Positions 33,111-46,200 of a stretch of DNA of 64,000 bases are shown one piece after another. Within the stretch, counting starts at the first letter, position 1. Each line of letters starts with the position of its first letter. Below the pieces are notes generated by a model that saw nothing but the letters and a program-made list of their open reading frames with translations, searched no databases and had not been told where the DNA came from. The DNA comes from Hermetia illucens. Taxonomy: Eukaryota; Arthropoda; Insecta; Diptera; Stratiomyidae. The stretch spans positions 46,861,017 through 46,925,016 of the forward strand of contig NC_051849.1 of the NCBI RefSeq assembly GCF_905115235.1, written 5' to 3'. Both the position numbers and the translations under genes were made by a program.

Positions 33111-33364
33111 TCACTTAAAAGGGCCAGCACTTTTCAGAGGGGTGTGGGTATGTATATACCAACAAATTCCACTATTATATTTTTTTTTTTTTTTTGTGCG
33201 TACATGGAGGTGGAAAATCTTAGAAAGACACGTCCGCCGCCCGAACGGCGGAACAACAGCGGGCGCGTGTGGGATTCACACCCACTAAAAACCACCCCCG
33301 GTCTCTCCAGCCCCAGCCCCGCGGGACCACCATTGAGGTATTACTTCGCGGGGTAGGTTTGCCC

Positions 33365-36318
33365 TTAGGCACTCATCCTTCTCCTATTTGCAGCTTTCCT
33401 CCTTCTTTGTTCTTTCAGCAACTCCTTCTGCATATGGATGATTGCGGAGCTAACCGCAAGCCACTTCTCCTCCGACTCCAGCATCTCAGTAACCAAGCTC
33501 TCCGGGGTCACGCTCCTGCCCAGCACCTGGTTTAAGCTCCTTCTCTCCATCGCAAATCGTGGGCAGTGAAACATCACATGCTTTGGATCCTCCGGTATGC
33601 CATCGCATCTGGGACAGTTCGGAAAGTCATCCAACCCAAAGCGGTGCAGATACTGCCTGTAGCAACCACCGTGTCCCGTGAGGAACTGGGTAATGTGGTA
33701 GTTGGTATCCCCATGTTTTCGCTCAAGCCACACCCTAATGTTGGGAATGAGCCTGTGCGTCCACCGACCTTTCGCAGGCTCGTCCCATCTGCGTTGCCAG
33801 AGATCAAGCGACTCTGACCTTGCCGCATTTCTACGCTGTGCATGCCCCTCCATATGTCTTGCATTGTACAGGACACTCATTTCTTGGGCCAGAATTGTCA
33901 ACCGGGATCATGCCTGCCACCACCAATACTGCCTCATCTGATGTGGTTCTAAAAGCACTGCAAACCCTCAAAGCCATCCGCCGGTAAACCGAGTTCACCT
34001 GCTTCCGTCTCTGAGAGTTTGCAAGCGCCTCTGCCCACACAGGCGACGAGTAGAGCAGGATGGAGCGCACCACTCCGGCTAGCACCAACCTCCGGCAATG
34101 TTTCGGCCCACCAATATTTGGCAACATTTTTGCAAGTGCCGTGGTGGCACTGGCTGCCTTTTGACATGCATACTCTAGGTGCTCCCTAAAACTCAATTTG
34201 GTGTCAATTATTACCCCCAGGTATTTGATAGCCGGCTTTGATACGACCGTATGTCCACCGACCTCCACTTTTACAGTATTATTTTTCCTGCGTTTCGTTA
34301 TCAAGACCGCTTCCGTTTTCGCGTCTGCCAAGGTCAGCCCGGCCTTTTCTAGCCAGGACTTTACCGCTCTCACTGTTTCCGTTGCGTAAACCTCCACATC
34401 TTCAGGGTGTTTTGCTGCAACAACCACAGCTAGGTCATCAGCAAAGCCGATAATCGTAGTCCTCTCTGGGACGGGAAGAGCAAGCACCCCATTATACATG
34501 ATATTCCACAACAGGGGACCAAGTACCGATCCCTGTGGTACCCCGGCTGTGACAATGTACTCTTTGGGGCCCTCATCCGGCCCGTACCAGAGAGTCCTCT
34601 CTGAGAGGTAGTTTTCCACCAAATTCGCTAAGTATCCGGGGACACCTATGTCAGCCAACGCCCCTTTAATTCTATTCCAGTTGGCCGAGTTGAATGCGTT
34701 TTTGACATCCAACGCCACCACGGCACAGCAGCCGCCAGAAATCAGTGCACCTTTTGCCAGGTTTACCACCATGCCAATTGCGTCCACCGTAGAGTGGGCG
34801 CGTCGGAAACCAAACTGGCGTTCCGACAAACCATTGCTGGCTTCGACGATGGGCAGAAGTCTGTTGTAGATGACTCTCTCCATCATCTTCCCCATTGTAT
34901 CCAACAGGCAGATAGGACGATACGACGCTGGGTTTCCATGTTGCTTGCCAGGCTTCGGAAGCAACACCAACTTTTGCTTTTTCCACTGGGCAGGGAATAT
35001 TCCTTCTTTTAGGCACGCCTCGAAGGTGTTGGCGAAAAGGTCGGGCCTAGTCTTCACTGCCAGTTTCAAAGCTCGGTTGGGGGTGCCATCCAAATCTGGG
35101 GCCTTGTTGTCACCGACCCTACCACATATTTCCCGCAGCTCCTCCACAGTTACAGGCGGTATTATGCCGTCATTTGGCTGGACAAAAACTTGCCTTCCCC
35201 TATTTTCGTGGTGAGGGAAGGAGGGGCGGACAGGTCACCTGGGGTGATTTCCGCAGCCTTTTCATCACCACTCTGTAAGCCTCGCCCCAAGGGTTTATGT
35301 CGGCATGGTCGCACAGCTGTTTGAAGCAGTTCTTTTTGCTCCTCCGAATGGCTTCCTTTAGGCGGCCACGCAATTGCTTGTGTGCCTCCTCTCGACCGTC
35401 GCCGCCGGGTTTTCCCCTGAGTCTCTGGCAAAGCCTCCTTGCCCGAAAACATGCGGCTCGCAAACTTGCGATTTCATTGTTCCACCAGTAGTTGGGTTGC
35501 CTACTGGGGAGCAATCGCCTTCTGGGCATAGTAGCATCGCATGCTTCCGTCACCCATCGAGTGATCTGGGTGGCTTTCTCTCCAGCCGTACCATTCAGGG
35601 ATATGTCGGATTTGAGCACCGCGGAAAACGTGTCCCCTTCGAACGCTTTCACTGTCCAGCCAAGCATACCACCCGGCATTTTGCGAAAACTCTTTTTCGA
35701 GCTCGATCCGCCCTTGATCTCTATGCAGATTGCCTGGTGGTCGCTGTGAGTATAGTCCTCACTGACATGCCAAGCGATTCTACTGACTAAAGTGGCACTC
35801 ACGTATGTCAGGTCCACTATAGACCCCAGGCCCCTTCCCCGGAAAGTGTACGAAGACCCAACATTCGCCAGTACCACGTCCAGCTCCGCGAATGCTTCGA
35901 GGAGAATACGTCCCCTGACATTAGTTATCCGGCTGCCCCATTCAAGAGCCCACGCATTGAAATCGCCTCCTATTATGATCGGCCAACGTCCTCCTGCATC
36001 CAAAACAAGAGCAGCAAGCATCCGCTCATACTCGACAAGTGTAGCGCTGGGTGGAGCATAGCAGCTATAGATGTGGATGCCCTTCACCTTCGCTCTGATG
36101 AAGCCCTCCTCCGGGTGCTCCATTATTTCCTGGAAGGCTTGTTCTCCACAAGTCCACAGCGCTGCTTGGCCCGTTTGGTCTTTGACCCAAACGCTACCAC
36201 CGCGGTTTCGGTATGGTTCACTTAGTATGGCCACATCGATGTTTTTCTCGCGGATAGTTTGTGCGAGTAGATCCTGCGCCGCCTCGCAGTGGTTGAGGTT
36301 GATTTGTATCAACCTCAT
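33365..36318 (-). pseudogene. R1-like LINE ORF2: APE endonuclease plus reverse transcriptase
   Basis: Three long segments in three frames: 36318-35200 (endonuclease, 372 residues), 35147-33831 (RT, 438 residues) and 33901-33365 (C-terminal zinc knuckle, 178 residues). The endonuclease shows GGDFNAW and SDHQAI. The RT carries the full motif set with catalytic FADD. The product would nick target DNA and prime cDNA synthesis there. R1-group enzymes lack the RNase H seen in family D nearby. Two frame changes split it. Confidence 0.9.
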
Positions 36319-37900
36319 CTGCGATTTGTGCTAAGGGCTCTCCTGTATTCCGGGCACCTGCTGCTGCCTGCAATGTGCCGATGGTCCACACCCTCCTTTC
36401 CTTTGCACAGTAGACAATTTGGGTCAGCTCCGCAGTCCTTGCTGATGTGGCCTTCCACTCCGCATCTCCTGCATTGCCTTGACCTGTCATTTGGGTTAGT
36501 GCATGACTTCGCAATGTGACCAAAGCCAAGGCATCTAAGGCACCGTTTTAACGCCACCTGTTCCCTAAGGCGACACATAACCCAGCCTATTCTCACTCTC
36601 CCTGCTGCTAACAGTTTGAGTGCGTTCTCCACTGGTAGGCTGATGATGGCGGTTTGTGTTCCCCCATAGGCTTTCCTTAGCGTTTTCACCGCTGACTCTT
36701 GTAGTCCGGCAAGATCGAACTGTTTCTCCAACGCTTCGCGAACCTCCTCCTTCGTCGTGATTTCATCTATATCTTTGCAGATTATAGTGATCTCCGGCCT
36801 GCTAGCTCTTATGTCGGCTTCCTGCCCTAAACTCTTCCCGATTTGGCTTAAGAATTTTTCCGCGGTTACATCCTTGGATTTCTTAAGTTCCAACATAAGA
36901 TCTCCCTTCTGCGACCGTCTAATACGGCTGACGTTGTCTCCCAAATTGGTGAGTTCGGGGTCTGCCTTCACTTTCCTGAGAATGTCGGCGTATGACCCTT
37001 CGCCTCGTTTGGAAATGAAAATCACCTCCGGTCTAATCTTCCTCCGATAATTTCTTTTCCGCGGTTCTACCTTCCTCCAAGCTTCCGCATCCGCCTTTGA
37101 AGGTTCGATCCCTTTTCTCGAGGTAGCCACTGCAGTATTTTCCCTGTAGCTTCAGACGTACTTTTCATGAACTCCGCCTTTTTGGGAGTTGAGTCCTTTT
37201 TTCTTTTCGGGGTTTGCTGGCCTGTTGAGTCATTCAACTTCTCGCGCAGCCTCTTCCCCGGTTTCTCCCCTGTTGTGTTTTGAACCGGCGTTACTTGAGT
37301 TGCCTGGTTCACTTTTCCAATCGGCGACTTCCCTACTCGTTCATCCTGGGCCTTGCCGTACGTCAAACGGATGCCTCTTATCATGGCCCTTATATTTTGG
37401 TGAATGTTCCTGCGTTCCTTTATAAACTCACACAGCTCCATGATCTTTTTACCGAGGGCAGTAAAGGCAGCTCCAGACTGATCATTGCCCAAAACATCGC
37501 TCGGGTGAATTGGCGTCAGCGATTCTTCCTCATCGAAGACTCCCGCTATACGCTTCCCACTGGGGGTAGCGATCGTGGGGGCTTGTGCCCGTGTGGGAGG
37601 GGATCTGCGAAAAATCGAGCTCCTTCTGAACGGATTCATCACTGGAGTTAGTTCAAGTTCCTCCCGTACGCTTGTAACATTAGATGCCACAGTAGCCAAG
37701 GTTCCCACTACTGAGGCACTGCGGTCGTTGGATATCGACGGCCGGGAGTCCGCTTGCTCACTCCCAAAAACCGCCGGCACTGGGTTTCCGAAGCCCTGCA
37801 CCGTAATTTCATTCTTCTTCTGCTCCTCCATGTTTGGTTTTATTTCTGGGTATCCTTCCCATAGCCAATTTTTATCCACGGGTGGGCGTTTACTTCCCAC
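36315..37900 (-). pseudogene. R1-like LINE ORF1: gag-like RNA-binding protein
   Basis: Starts MGSKRPPVDKNWLWEG at 37900. The first frame runs to 37067 and the second (from 37130) carries the RRM-like/basic middle and the CCHC cluster. One frame change at about 37.1 kb separates them. R1-clade ORF1 proteins coat the element RNA. Confidence 0.85.
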
Positions 37901-38045
37901 CTACCCGGCCTGCGCATAAACATGCCCATACACGCACATCTCCGGATGCGTGCATGTGCATGGCCATGACACATTCGCCGAGCATTCCCTTATCCGCACG
38001 AAGGGACGCGCCTGATGGGAGATTTGGCAACTCCACACAGATGCG

Positions 38046-38980
38046 TTAACAGTGAGTTTATATTTGACTTAGCGCAGGCAAGGAATTTGTAAGATATGGT
38101 AAACGCAACTAGTTACATGTATTAGAACGGAAGTAGATATCAGTATTTTTTAACTATTGATGCCGTATATGAGAAGGAATGGCTTTAGTAACCCTAATGG
38201 AACTGGGGTTTTCCAAAATTAGAGGAAACGACAACTCAGTAGGAATTTGATTATGAAAGGTTTTAATGATCTATGACACAAGGTTGGAGGTCATTGTTAC
38301 TGACGTTTTCCAGCGAAGAAGTGTAGTGTACTCCGAAATCACTACTTCAAAAATTTGGACAAATCTTTTGAGAAACTTTAAGCGTGAACGGAACGAAATC
38401 GGTGATCAGATATTTGAAGAGGAGAAGAGTTTCGAAGTATTTTAAAGAGTAGAAAGTCCGAAATTTGAGGAAATTGTTGAGGAATACTTTATTTAGGTTA
38501 CCACCAGATTTATTGCTATTCTGATGAGTTCCAGGATTTCCAACTCCACCACCACGGGTTAAATTCAATAGAGATGGGGGATTCTGATCTGCCAGTAAAT
38601 TATTCAGAAGATTATTAGCCTAGGCCTTCTTGCTATGTTCCATCATTCGCATTTGCATGTACAAAATTTCGCCTTCGCCTGAAGCAAGCGTAAGTAATGC
38701 ATTTCGCAATAAGCAACACGATCAAATTTGTGTGCAAACAACAACAAATAAGGGTAATGGTGGTTTTCGAAATGCTAGAAAATGTCTGTGTTAACCTTGA
38801 ACATTTTTAAACTACTTGAGGATTTGTGGGGAGTCAAAAGGAGAGGGGGATTATCATTTTAAAGTGAATATTTTAGAGTAAGTGGATGTTGGCATGGGAA
38901 ATTGAAACGCGGATAATGCTATTTCACGATATTCTGACGGTATATTATGAGTTAGTGCCAGCAAACACTTTATAGGGTCA
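38046..38980. other. Intergenic, nothing recognised
   Basis: No coding or repeat signal. Confidence 0.35.
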
Positions 38981-38984
38981 CAAT

Positions 38985-39200
38985 AAAACACAGTGTTCAC
39001 TCTTTGGCCCGAGGAACAAAGTCTTTATCCACAATCGCAACATAGACTTTACTTCTCTTAGTGCATTTTTTCAGTTTTCGTTTATTAGAATGCTCAAATT
39101 CAATACTTTGATGCTTGGTTCCGGGATTGTATTGAAAACACTGTCTCATCACCAATTAGAATGGGTTTGCCGTAAATCGGGTCTGCTTTGTCTTCCTTAA
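38985..39200 (-). mobile_element. mariner transposase scrap
   Basis: The minus strand reads VMRQCFQYNPGTKHQSIEFEHSN ... KLKKCTKRSKVYVAIVD, close to the W.QYDPETKRQS...SPR.KK.R.SKSKVK.M segment of irritans-type mariners. About 200 bp survive. Confidence 0.5.
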
Positions 39201-40180
39201 TCAAGTCCTTTTAATGTTGAATTTTAAACAATTTTTTGTCACTTAATTTGTATGGAATAAATCGTACACAAATCTTTCTTAGTTCCAAAAGTTGGACCAA
39301 GAGGTGTTAAATTGAACTTTTGGAAGACTTCTATTAATTTTTGGTGAATATCCGGGCAATTTGAATGTTTTATTAATTTGCGGACGTTCTCTACCATTCA
39401 TGTTTTCATCACCTTAATTGGAACGTTTAGCCAACTCGTTGAAAGTTGCATATTTTTACTGAATTGAAATTTGATATCGGCTCTTTGCTAAATGTCCATT
39501 TCCTGGCCAATGATTCAGATATACTGTCACATTAAAGACAAGGATGAGCTTCTGTTCATCCAAATATCACTAAATTACCAAAAAATATGAACAATAGATG
39601 TAGACTCAACGAGCTCATCAGCGACCTCGGGGTTACATTTAGATGAATCCCATTCTCGATCGAGTGTCCTGATAAAAATGTGATGACGTACAATTCAGTC
39701 TTGCTGAGGTACAGCCCCAGGACTCACAACATAATTTTTTAATATATCTCATTGCAACATCGTTTCCTGAGTTTGATTTCTAACTCCCAGCTTGGAATGG
39801 GGAAATAGAGTGGCACTTCCGACGTTTGCAATTTTGTGCCACTGCCTCTCCACAATTTCTCCAATTACAAGATTTTTCATTCAAGGGTCGCAGCAAAAGG
39901 ACGACGAAAAATTCTCCATTGAGCAAGTAAAATACCAAGGACACACATTGTAGATTGTGGGGTCTGTGAGGCTGGAAAGAAGGCTAGAAGCGATTACTGT
40001 GCAAATTATATAATCGGTGAAGGGCGGGAAAATTCGTCGAAAAATCAGGGCAGAGGAAAAAAAGGTTAATGGCCGAAGTGGTGGGAAAAAAGTGGCTGAA
40101 AGTGAGGGAATTTTACTAACTTTATACGCCATTAAGAATTTTATGTATGTTTGAGTGAAAAAGCATTTGTTTTTCACCAA
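39201..40180. other. Intergenic, downstream of Pex12
   Basis: No feature I can support. Short ORFs at 39.88-40.35 kb overlap the real Pex12 last exon in a wrong frame. Confidence 0.35.
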
Positions 40181-40181
40181 A

Positions 40182-40187
40182 TTTATT
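40182..40187 (-). terminator. Pex12 poly(A) signal
   Basis: AATAAA on the minus strand, about 55 nt past the stop codon at 40243-40245. Confidence 0.55.
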
Positions 40188-40242
40188 ATAAAAGTTGAAC
40201 CATTATAAAAATAACAACAACTACGATCTACATTTACAATCG

Positions 40243-43200
40243 TTATGTATCGTAGATTCGAATTAAATCTCCAAAATCCATGGGGTAGTTTGTTACTGGA
40301 CATCGTTTTTGGTGTTGTAAATGATTTGCTATACATTTCCAGCAATAAACAAACCTAATAAAATAAGAACATGTAAAAATAAACCATTGAAATGGTATTG
40401 AAACTTACCCAGAAACTGAGCTACTTGTAGGTAACGACACTTTTTGCAGGCAAATAGGACACATTCCTATCATTTTCGTTTCAATAATCTTGCGACACAC
40501 CTTCGGCTTTGGAATGTCTGTAATTTTTTGCTTGTTCGAACTAGAATACCAAAGCTCAATAAATTGTAGGAAAAATGCTAAGACTTCAACTGCCTTCAAA
40601 AGGGTTGCACTGTGAAATAAAATCAATATTTACAAGAAAGCGTTTACTGGGGGTTTGTGTGACTCACCTTAACTTTTTGTCCTCATCTTTGGGATCAGAA
40701 TATGTTAGTGACATATTCAGCAAGGATAAGATTGGTGAATGTGAGTCGATTACTTTTATAATGTAGGAAAAAATTTGAACGGTTTTGGCACATTTGTATA
40801 CGATGGAAATGATGTTGTACACCTTCAGTACAGGATTCTGTGATAGTAGTTCCAACTTTTTTATTTTTACTTCCATGTACGGCACACATATTGACGATAA
40901 GAAAGATAAAGCTTTTGAAACTTTAAGGCAATCTCCTTTATTGCGATGTATTCGTTGTAATCCGTAGAAAGTTTCGCCAAATGATGTATCTGAAATGGAA
41001 TTTTAAGATACGGCACCAAATAATTGGATGATAATTTAAATTGTTTTGCGAATAATAACCATGTTTAGCTATCGATGTCTAATTGATTTATATCTGCACA
41101 TTTTTGCATCTGAGCGCCTGGAATTGATTAATTTCTCTTTTGACATTTTTTTAAACCAGGACTTTTTAAGAGCAATTTGTATCTTCTACCAGGTGAATAG
41201 GTTTATAAAAAATCATGTTACTCTTATCCTGCATCAAGTTGGCCGAAGTACCTCCAGCTCAATGCGGTTCTCATTTGGTGTTTATTAAAGAAACATCAGC
41301 TGATGAAGGGGGGGGGGGGGGGAGACGCGAAGAACTCGGCGCCCCGGAATTTAATACCAATTAGACTGTTTGTTCACATTAGTAGCTAGGATACGAAATA
41401 ATAACATTATCAAGAAACCCAGAATACAATTTCGAACTGGATTTATTTATTTCCGAAGATCCCGCAACTCCAAATCATGAAATAGAGGCACTCTTTCTGC
41501 TTATGATAATAGCCCGACGAGGTCGGATTCAGGCCCGGACCTTCTGACTACGTCACTTTCAATTCTTTCAAAAAGCTAATAACGTGAACCAGTTCGATAG
41601 ACATTCTCAGACCGGCAGTCCTCCCAGAATTTCCGTGGCTTGTCAGATGGCTGATTGACTTGCCCTTTCAGTACAATTTTAGGCACTCTTGTTGCGTCCA
41701 TTCATCTTATCTGACCGGCCCACTCGCGCTTTCGGAGGTTAATTAAAAATGGAGCTCGTGGATCATCAAAGAGATCATACAACCTACCGCTGCTTGGTAT
41801 TCGCCACACTTCTCCTTAAATGAATGGGATCAATCTTTTCCGAAGAAGCTATAGTTCGAAAGCGGCTATATGCCTACGTTTTGCACCTATACATGGTGTC
41901 TGGTTTACGATGATAGACATTTTAATGGTGAATAGTAAATTTTGTGTGAAACAAAACCTTAAAATTGAATTGATGTCCGTCTGTCGCACCCGATTTATTC
42001 GGGAACGGCTGGACCGATTGTCACGAAATTTGGTGAGGGCGTGTAGTCTGTGAATTCCTTTACATATAGCATGACGCCATTTTGTGTTGATTTTAAGGGG
42101 GGCTCCCCATATATACGAAATGGAGGGGCAACATTTTTTTTCTATAAAATATGGCTATGTGAGGTATCAAATAAAACGGTTCAATTAGTACTTTTCGAAA
42201 CTGGTCCTATATATAATGTCAGGTGAAATGTAGTGGAGTGAGAGCTCAAAATATGACCCCCAAAAAGTGTAATAGGTCTCAGAACCTACCCAATCGGAAA
42301 ATCTGAAAAAAATCACAGTGGTATGTCTAAACGAAATCTGGGCCTCAATATATATCCCATTCCGATATCTGCGCAAATAACGCTAATAATAGTATATTAG
42401 TATATTTTAGAAATTTAGCTGGAAACCCTTCTTATTGGGCAGTGGTATAAGGATAACATAAGGCATAACTTTCAGAAGTTTGAAGGAAATTCAACTATTA
42501 TTTACAAAGTTATAGAAGGTGAAACTTTTACATTTTATATGAATTTCGCCCATTCTAAAATGTGTATGTTCGTCAATACCACAACAAAGTGAGCTCATAT
42601 GAGGGATCGCAGGGGAACATTTCGTTTAAGTTTTTTAATCATTTATACATCAATATCAACTACTCGTGACAAACATATGTATGTATGGATTTGTAATAGG
42701 CAATGTTTTGTTTGTTTATTGTGAGCATATCTACGTCTGTAATATGTACGTATATCTTGTAATTTGACAAAAATAAAGGAGCATTATGTTAGCTTTCGAT
42801 TGACATGTAAAAATGATGGGCTTAATTAAAAAAACGTCGTCTTGATATGGAGTAAATTCACTTAGATTTCCATTGTTTGCAAGTAAAACTACCATATCAG
42901 AAGTCAATTTGCTCTACATCAAGAATACGTTCGGATTATTCCCTCTGATTTTCATCCTTGGAGAGTTAACAGTGTATAAGGATAAATTCATCACTTTATT
43001 TTAATCCTATCTCAGTTACAACCAATTTGTATAACATAGATAGTATTTTCACTCGTCATTGAGTGCTATGCATTGTGTGTTTTATCAACCCGACCAGTTT
43101 GGCCGGACTGTTAGTTCAGAAAGTTAATTATAAAAAGGTTTATGATCGATGCTTAGGCTTAGAGGCAATCCTCGAATAATTGAAATACACCAATGATGTA

Positions 43201-46200
43201 TTCCCAGAATTTTCATGGTTAGCGTACATTTCAACCTTCGCTTGATCATCTTCGTCAGGATGTTTAGGGCGTACACAACAAGGGCATTCCTCGTAGTCCT
43301 GATATCATAGCTGATATCCATTCTTCGTAGTCCTGATATCATAGCCGATATCATCTTTTATAAACTGAGAAGATATGTTTTTGCGGTAGCCCTTGGGAAG
43401 ATCTTTCTCCTCCCAAACCCTGCAGTTTCTTTTAAGCTCTTTCCCGCTAAATGAAAACCAACACGTTTACCAATGTGGAAAGTGCTATGAGTCTGCTCTT
43501 CGCGTCGACATGGTGACTTACACCTTGTTGTCATTAAGCCGATGTTCGCTTATGCATCCGTAGTGTGGTGGATTATGGTGAGAAAAAAAGTTCCCAGTGT
43601 AAGCTAGCTTCATTACAAAGAACTGCATGCCTGGATATTACGACTTGCGATCCTTGGATATATATTCACTGGACTGCAATCAGAACAGCTGCAATTTGAT
43701 TAGGTCTAGGCCGGACAGCAGATAGGGAAGAAATGAATGCAGTTCTTTTGATGCTTTCTGATTCTCCGATTCTTGAGTAGTATATCTGTTTGACAGCAGG
43801 TATAAAGTTTGCCTCAAGCGCATAGAACTGATAGTCTATCAAGTGAATAGCGAACTCAGGACTCTCTCCACTTGATGACGAACTCAGGATTCTCTCACTT
43901 ATAAAGCAAAAATAAATTTTGCCTCGACCGTGTTAAGCCACTGAGCCGTTTTTCGTCTCAATATAATTCATGTTCGCGGATAGCGGTGTAAGAAATGGTT
44001 AAAGATAAAAACTGCGGGGTCAATGTTTTGAACAGACGGAAGAGAAAAAAATTGAAAAATTATCATATGAGGGCACGGGTATATATAAAAAATCTAAATA
44101 TCAAACAATTTTAGAGGTGAGTTTATCAACCTTGACATTTCCCAAAAAGTGCTACTGTATGGGTAGATGTCTGCGAATACGAAATATACCCTTGATTTCC
44201 GCTGATCGTGGAGTGAAACTCAATGTGGCAGTGTGCCAGTAAACCACTCAGTATTATAAGTAAAGCCATAAGTCCAAAACTATTTCAAAAACTAGCACTG
44301 GAGTTTCCAACAATCTCCTCTTTTTCTGCGTAAAGTAAAAACAATTTTTTTGCATGTTTGGTTTAGCATACATAGCCGCCTCATTCTCCTGATTTGAACA
44401 CAATGAATTTTATATGGAAGATTCTGCAGAAATAAAAGTGGGCACTAAAACGTATACATTAATTGAACCACTAAATAAAATTCTACTTAGGCGTGGAACT
44501 AAATTACCCCAGATTATGTCATTTTCAATTTGGTCGATTTTATCCACGTGTTCTACTAGAATCATAATCAATGAAAACAGTTAATTTATTCCTAAAACCC
44601 GATTTGTTATTTCATTTGTATATACATGTTTCGGCTGAAATTCTGCCCTTCCTCATAATCAACTAAATTGTTTGGTCTATTTTGTTCTTTAAATATTAAA
44701 ATTTGCCAAGGGATATTTTTTTTCGAGTACAATGGAACATTAAGGTCTGAGTGCTCAGAGGCTCTGCCTCTCTCCCACCTCAAACACACAAGGGATATTT
44801 TAATTGCTATAAGATAATTTAATAATATTGCCTGCTGTCTCACATACGCCACCTCTCTCAGAAGCTGCAAACTGTTCCCTGCTAGATGCTCTAAGATCGT
44901 CAAGCGAGTCTGACTTTTTACCGTTCCCGAAATTCCTTGATGAAATATACGTTGGACATATACTTCCTCCATGATATGCCCTGGTATCATGCATTTTAGC
45001 GTTGCGTTTTTTTACAGGCCGCCTCCGCATGTCTCTCGTGCTCGAAACCAGTCTTTTCGTTTGTCCTACACAGCTCTTCTCGCACTTTACGCACGTCACT
45101 TTATTTAATACGCAGAACTCCTCCATTAAATTGAGGTCCTTGGGAAATCCTAGCCTGCTTTTGAGTTGGAGCATCCTACTCGATGGCATCATGTCATGTT
45201 TAACGCTATCATCGTTTTTTTAAGCTTCGACGAGGCCGCAGAATGTGTGACCATTATTTTTCTTTTCGCTTCAAAGTTGTTGACGAGAGATATCAGTGCC
45301 CATATTTCTTTGAGTTTCGCCTTTTTCACCATGAGACATTCAATAATCGATGGTTGGAAGGCATTCTTCACTTCGATGTCGAATGCACATAGTATAGCCA
45401 TAAGTTCTGTCAGTCGATGCGCATCGCGGCAAATGTTAGGCCGCCGAAACTGGTAACACTGCGCACGGAGAGTATCTAACCATACCCCACTTCCGTCAGA
45501 CTTTCAGGTTCCGAAGGTCAGTAGCGCGTGAATGACAATACGATGAAGTTCGATAACTACGAAAAAAGAATCGCGATTATTGCGTTGTACCAATGTGGGA
45601 ATACGCCGCAAAACATTCATAGTTTCTATAAAAAAAAAGCTGCCGATAACCGAACGATTCGTTTTTAGGACATTAGCTCGATACCGCGAAACAGCTTATG
45701 TGGATGACAGGCCGCGGGAGGGCCGCCCGCCCTCCGTACGTCGCCCGAATGTCCTGCATGCTGTGCGTGAGCCTGTTCGTCGCAATCCTCTCCGCAAGCA
45801 GAAATGGGCATTTCAACTCAAAGTATGAGTTGTATTTTACGAGAAGATCTCAACTAGCGGCGACCATTTTGAATAATTTTTTTTGCCTTAAAGCTCTATG
45901 CTTCCTTTTTCTAATGGTGTACTTTTCGATTGATTTGATTTATTACTTCTTGAGAAATAAAGATTTGTTTGACTGACAGAATTTATGGCTATACTACGTA
46001 TTTCCTGTTTTCTCATAAATCTTACAGCACTGACGGGCACTGTGAACAATCTGTAGTTCATTGCACGGAAAGAGGTTATTTTATATGAATTGGAGTGATT
46101 CGATTTTCCGGGAATCGGTTGCTGTGTGGGTGTAGGCTTTCTATAAATATCAAATTAGACCCCCCATTCCCCTTTAATGATCCTTCGATCTAGGAATGAG

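Larger units (their letters stand above)
33178..38045 (-). mobile_element. R1-clade-like LINE, almost full length
   Basis: Read on the minus strand. ORF1 (37900 to 36315) is gag-like, ending in three CCHC-type knuckles (CLRCLGFGHIAKSC, CRRCGVEGHISKDC, CLLCKG...H..GSSRC). ORF2 (36318 to 33365) has an APE endonuclease (IQINLNHCEAAQDLL, GGDFNAW, YTHSDHQAI), reverse transcriptase (ALDVKNAFNSANW, TAGVPQGSVLGPLLWN, IGFADDLAVVV) and a C-terminal Cys/His knuckle (CPRCDGIPEDPKHVMFHC). ORF1 stop and ORF2 start overlap as ATGA. A short 3' UTR ends in a T16 run on the plus strand (33180-33195), the poly(A) tail. Three frame changes are seen: near 37.13 kb in ORF1, near 35.2 kb after the endonuclease and near 33.9 kb after the RT. 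Otherwise long open frames point to a recent insertion. The 5' boundary is approximate. Confidence 0.93.

Noticed and set aside
35162-37651. Many long plus-strand ORFs opposite the R1-like LINE
   Set aside because: They are antisense shadows of the GC-richer LINE coding sequence.
39881-40345. 154-residue minus ORF downstream of Pex12
   Set aside because: It reads the Pex12 last exon in the wrong frame; the correct frame gives the conserved RING end and LIRIYDT stop.
43287-43355. CRISPR-like or satellite array
   Set aside because: Only two imperfect units with no regular spacers; a simple tandem duplication.
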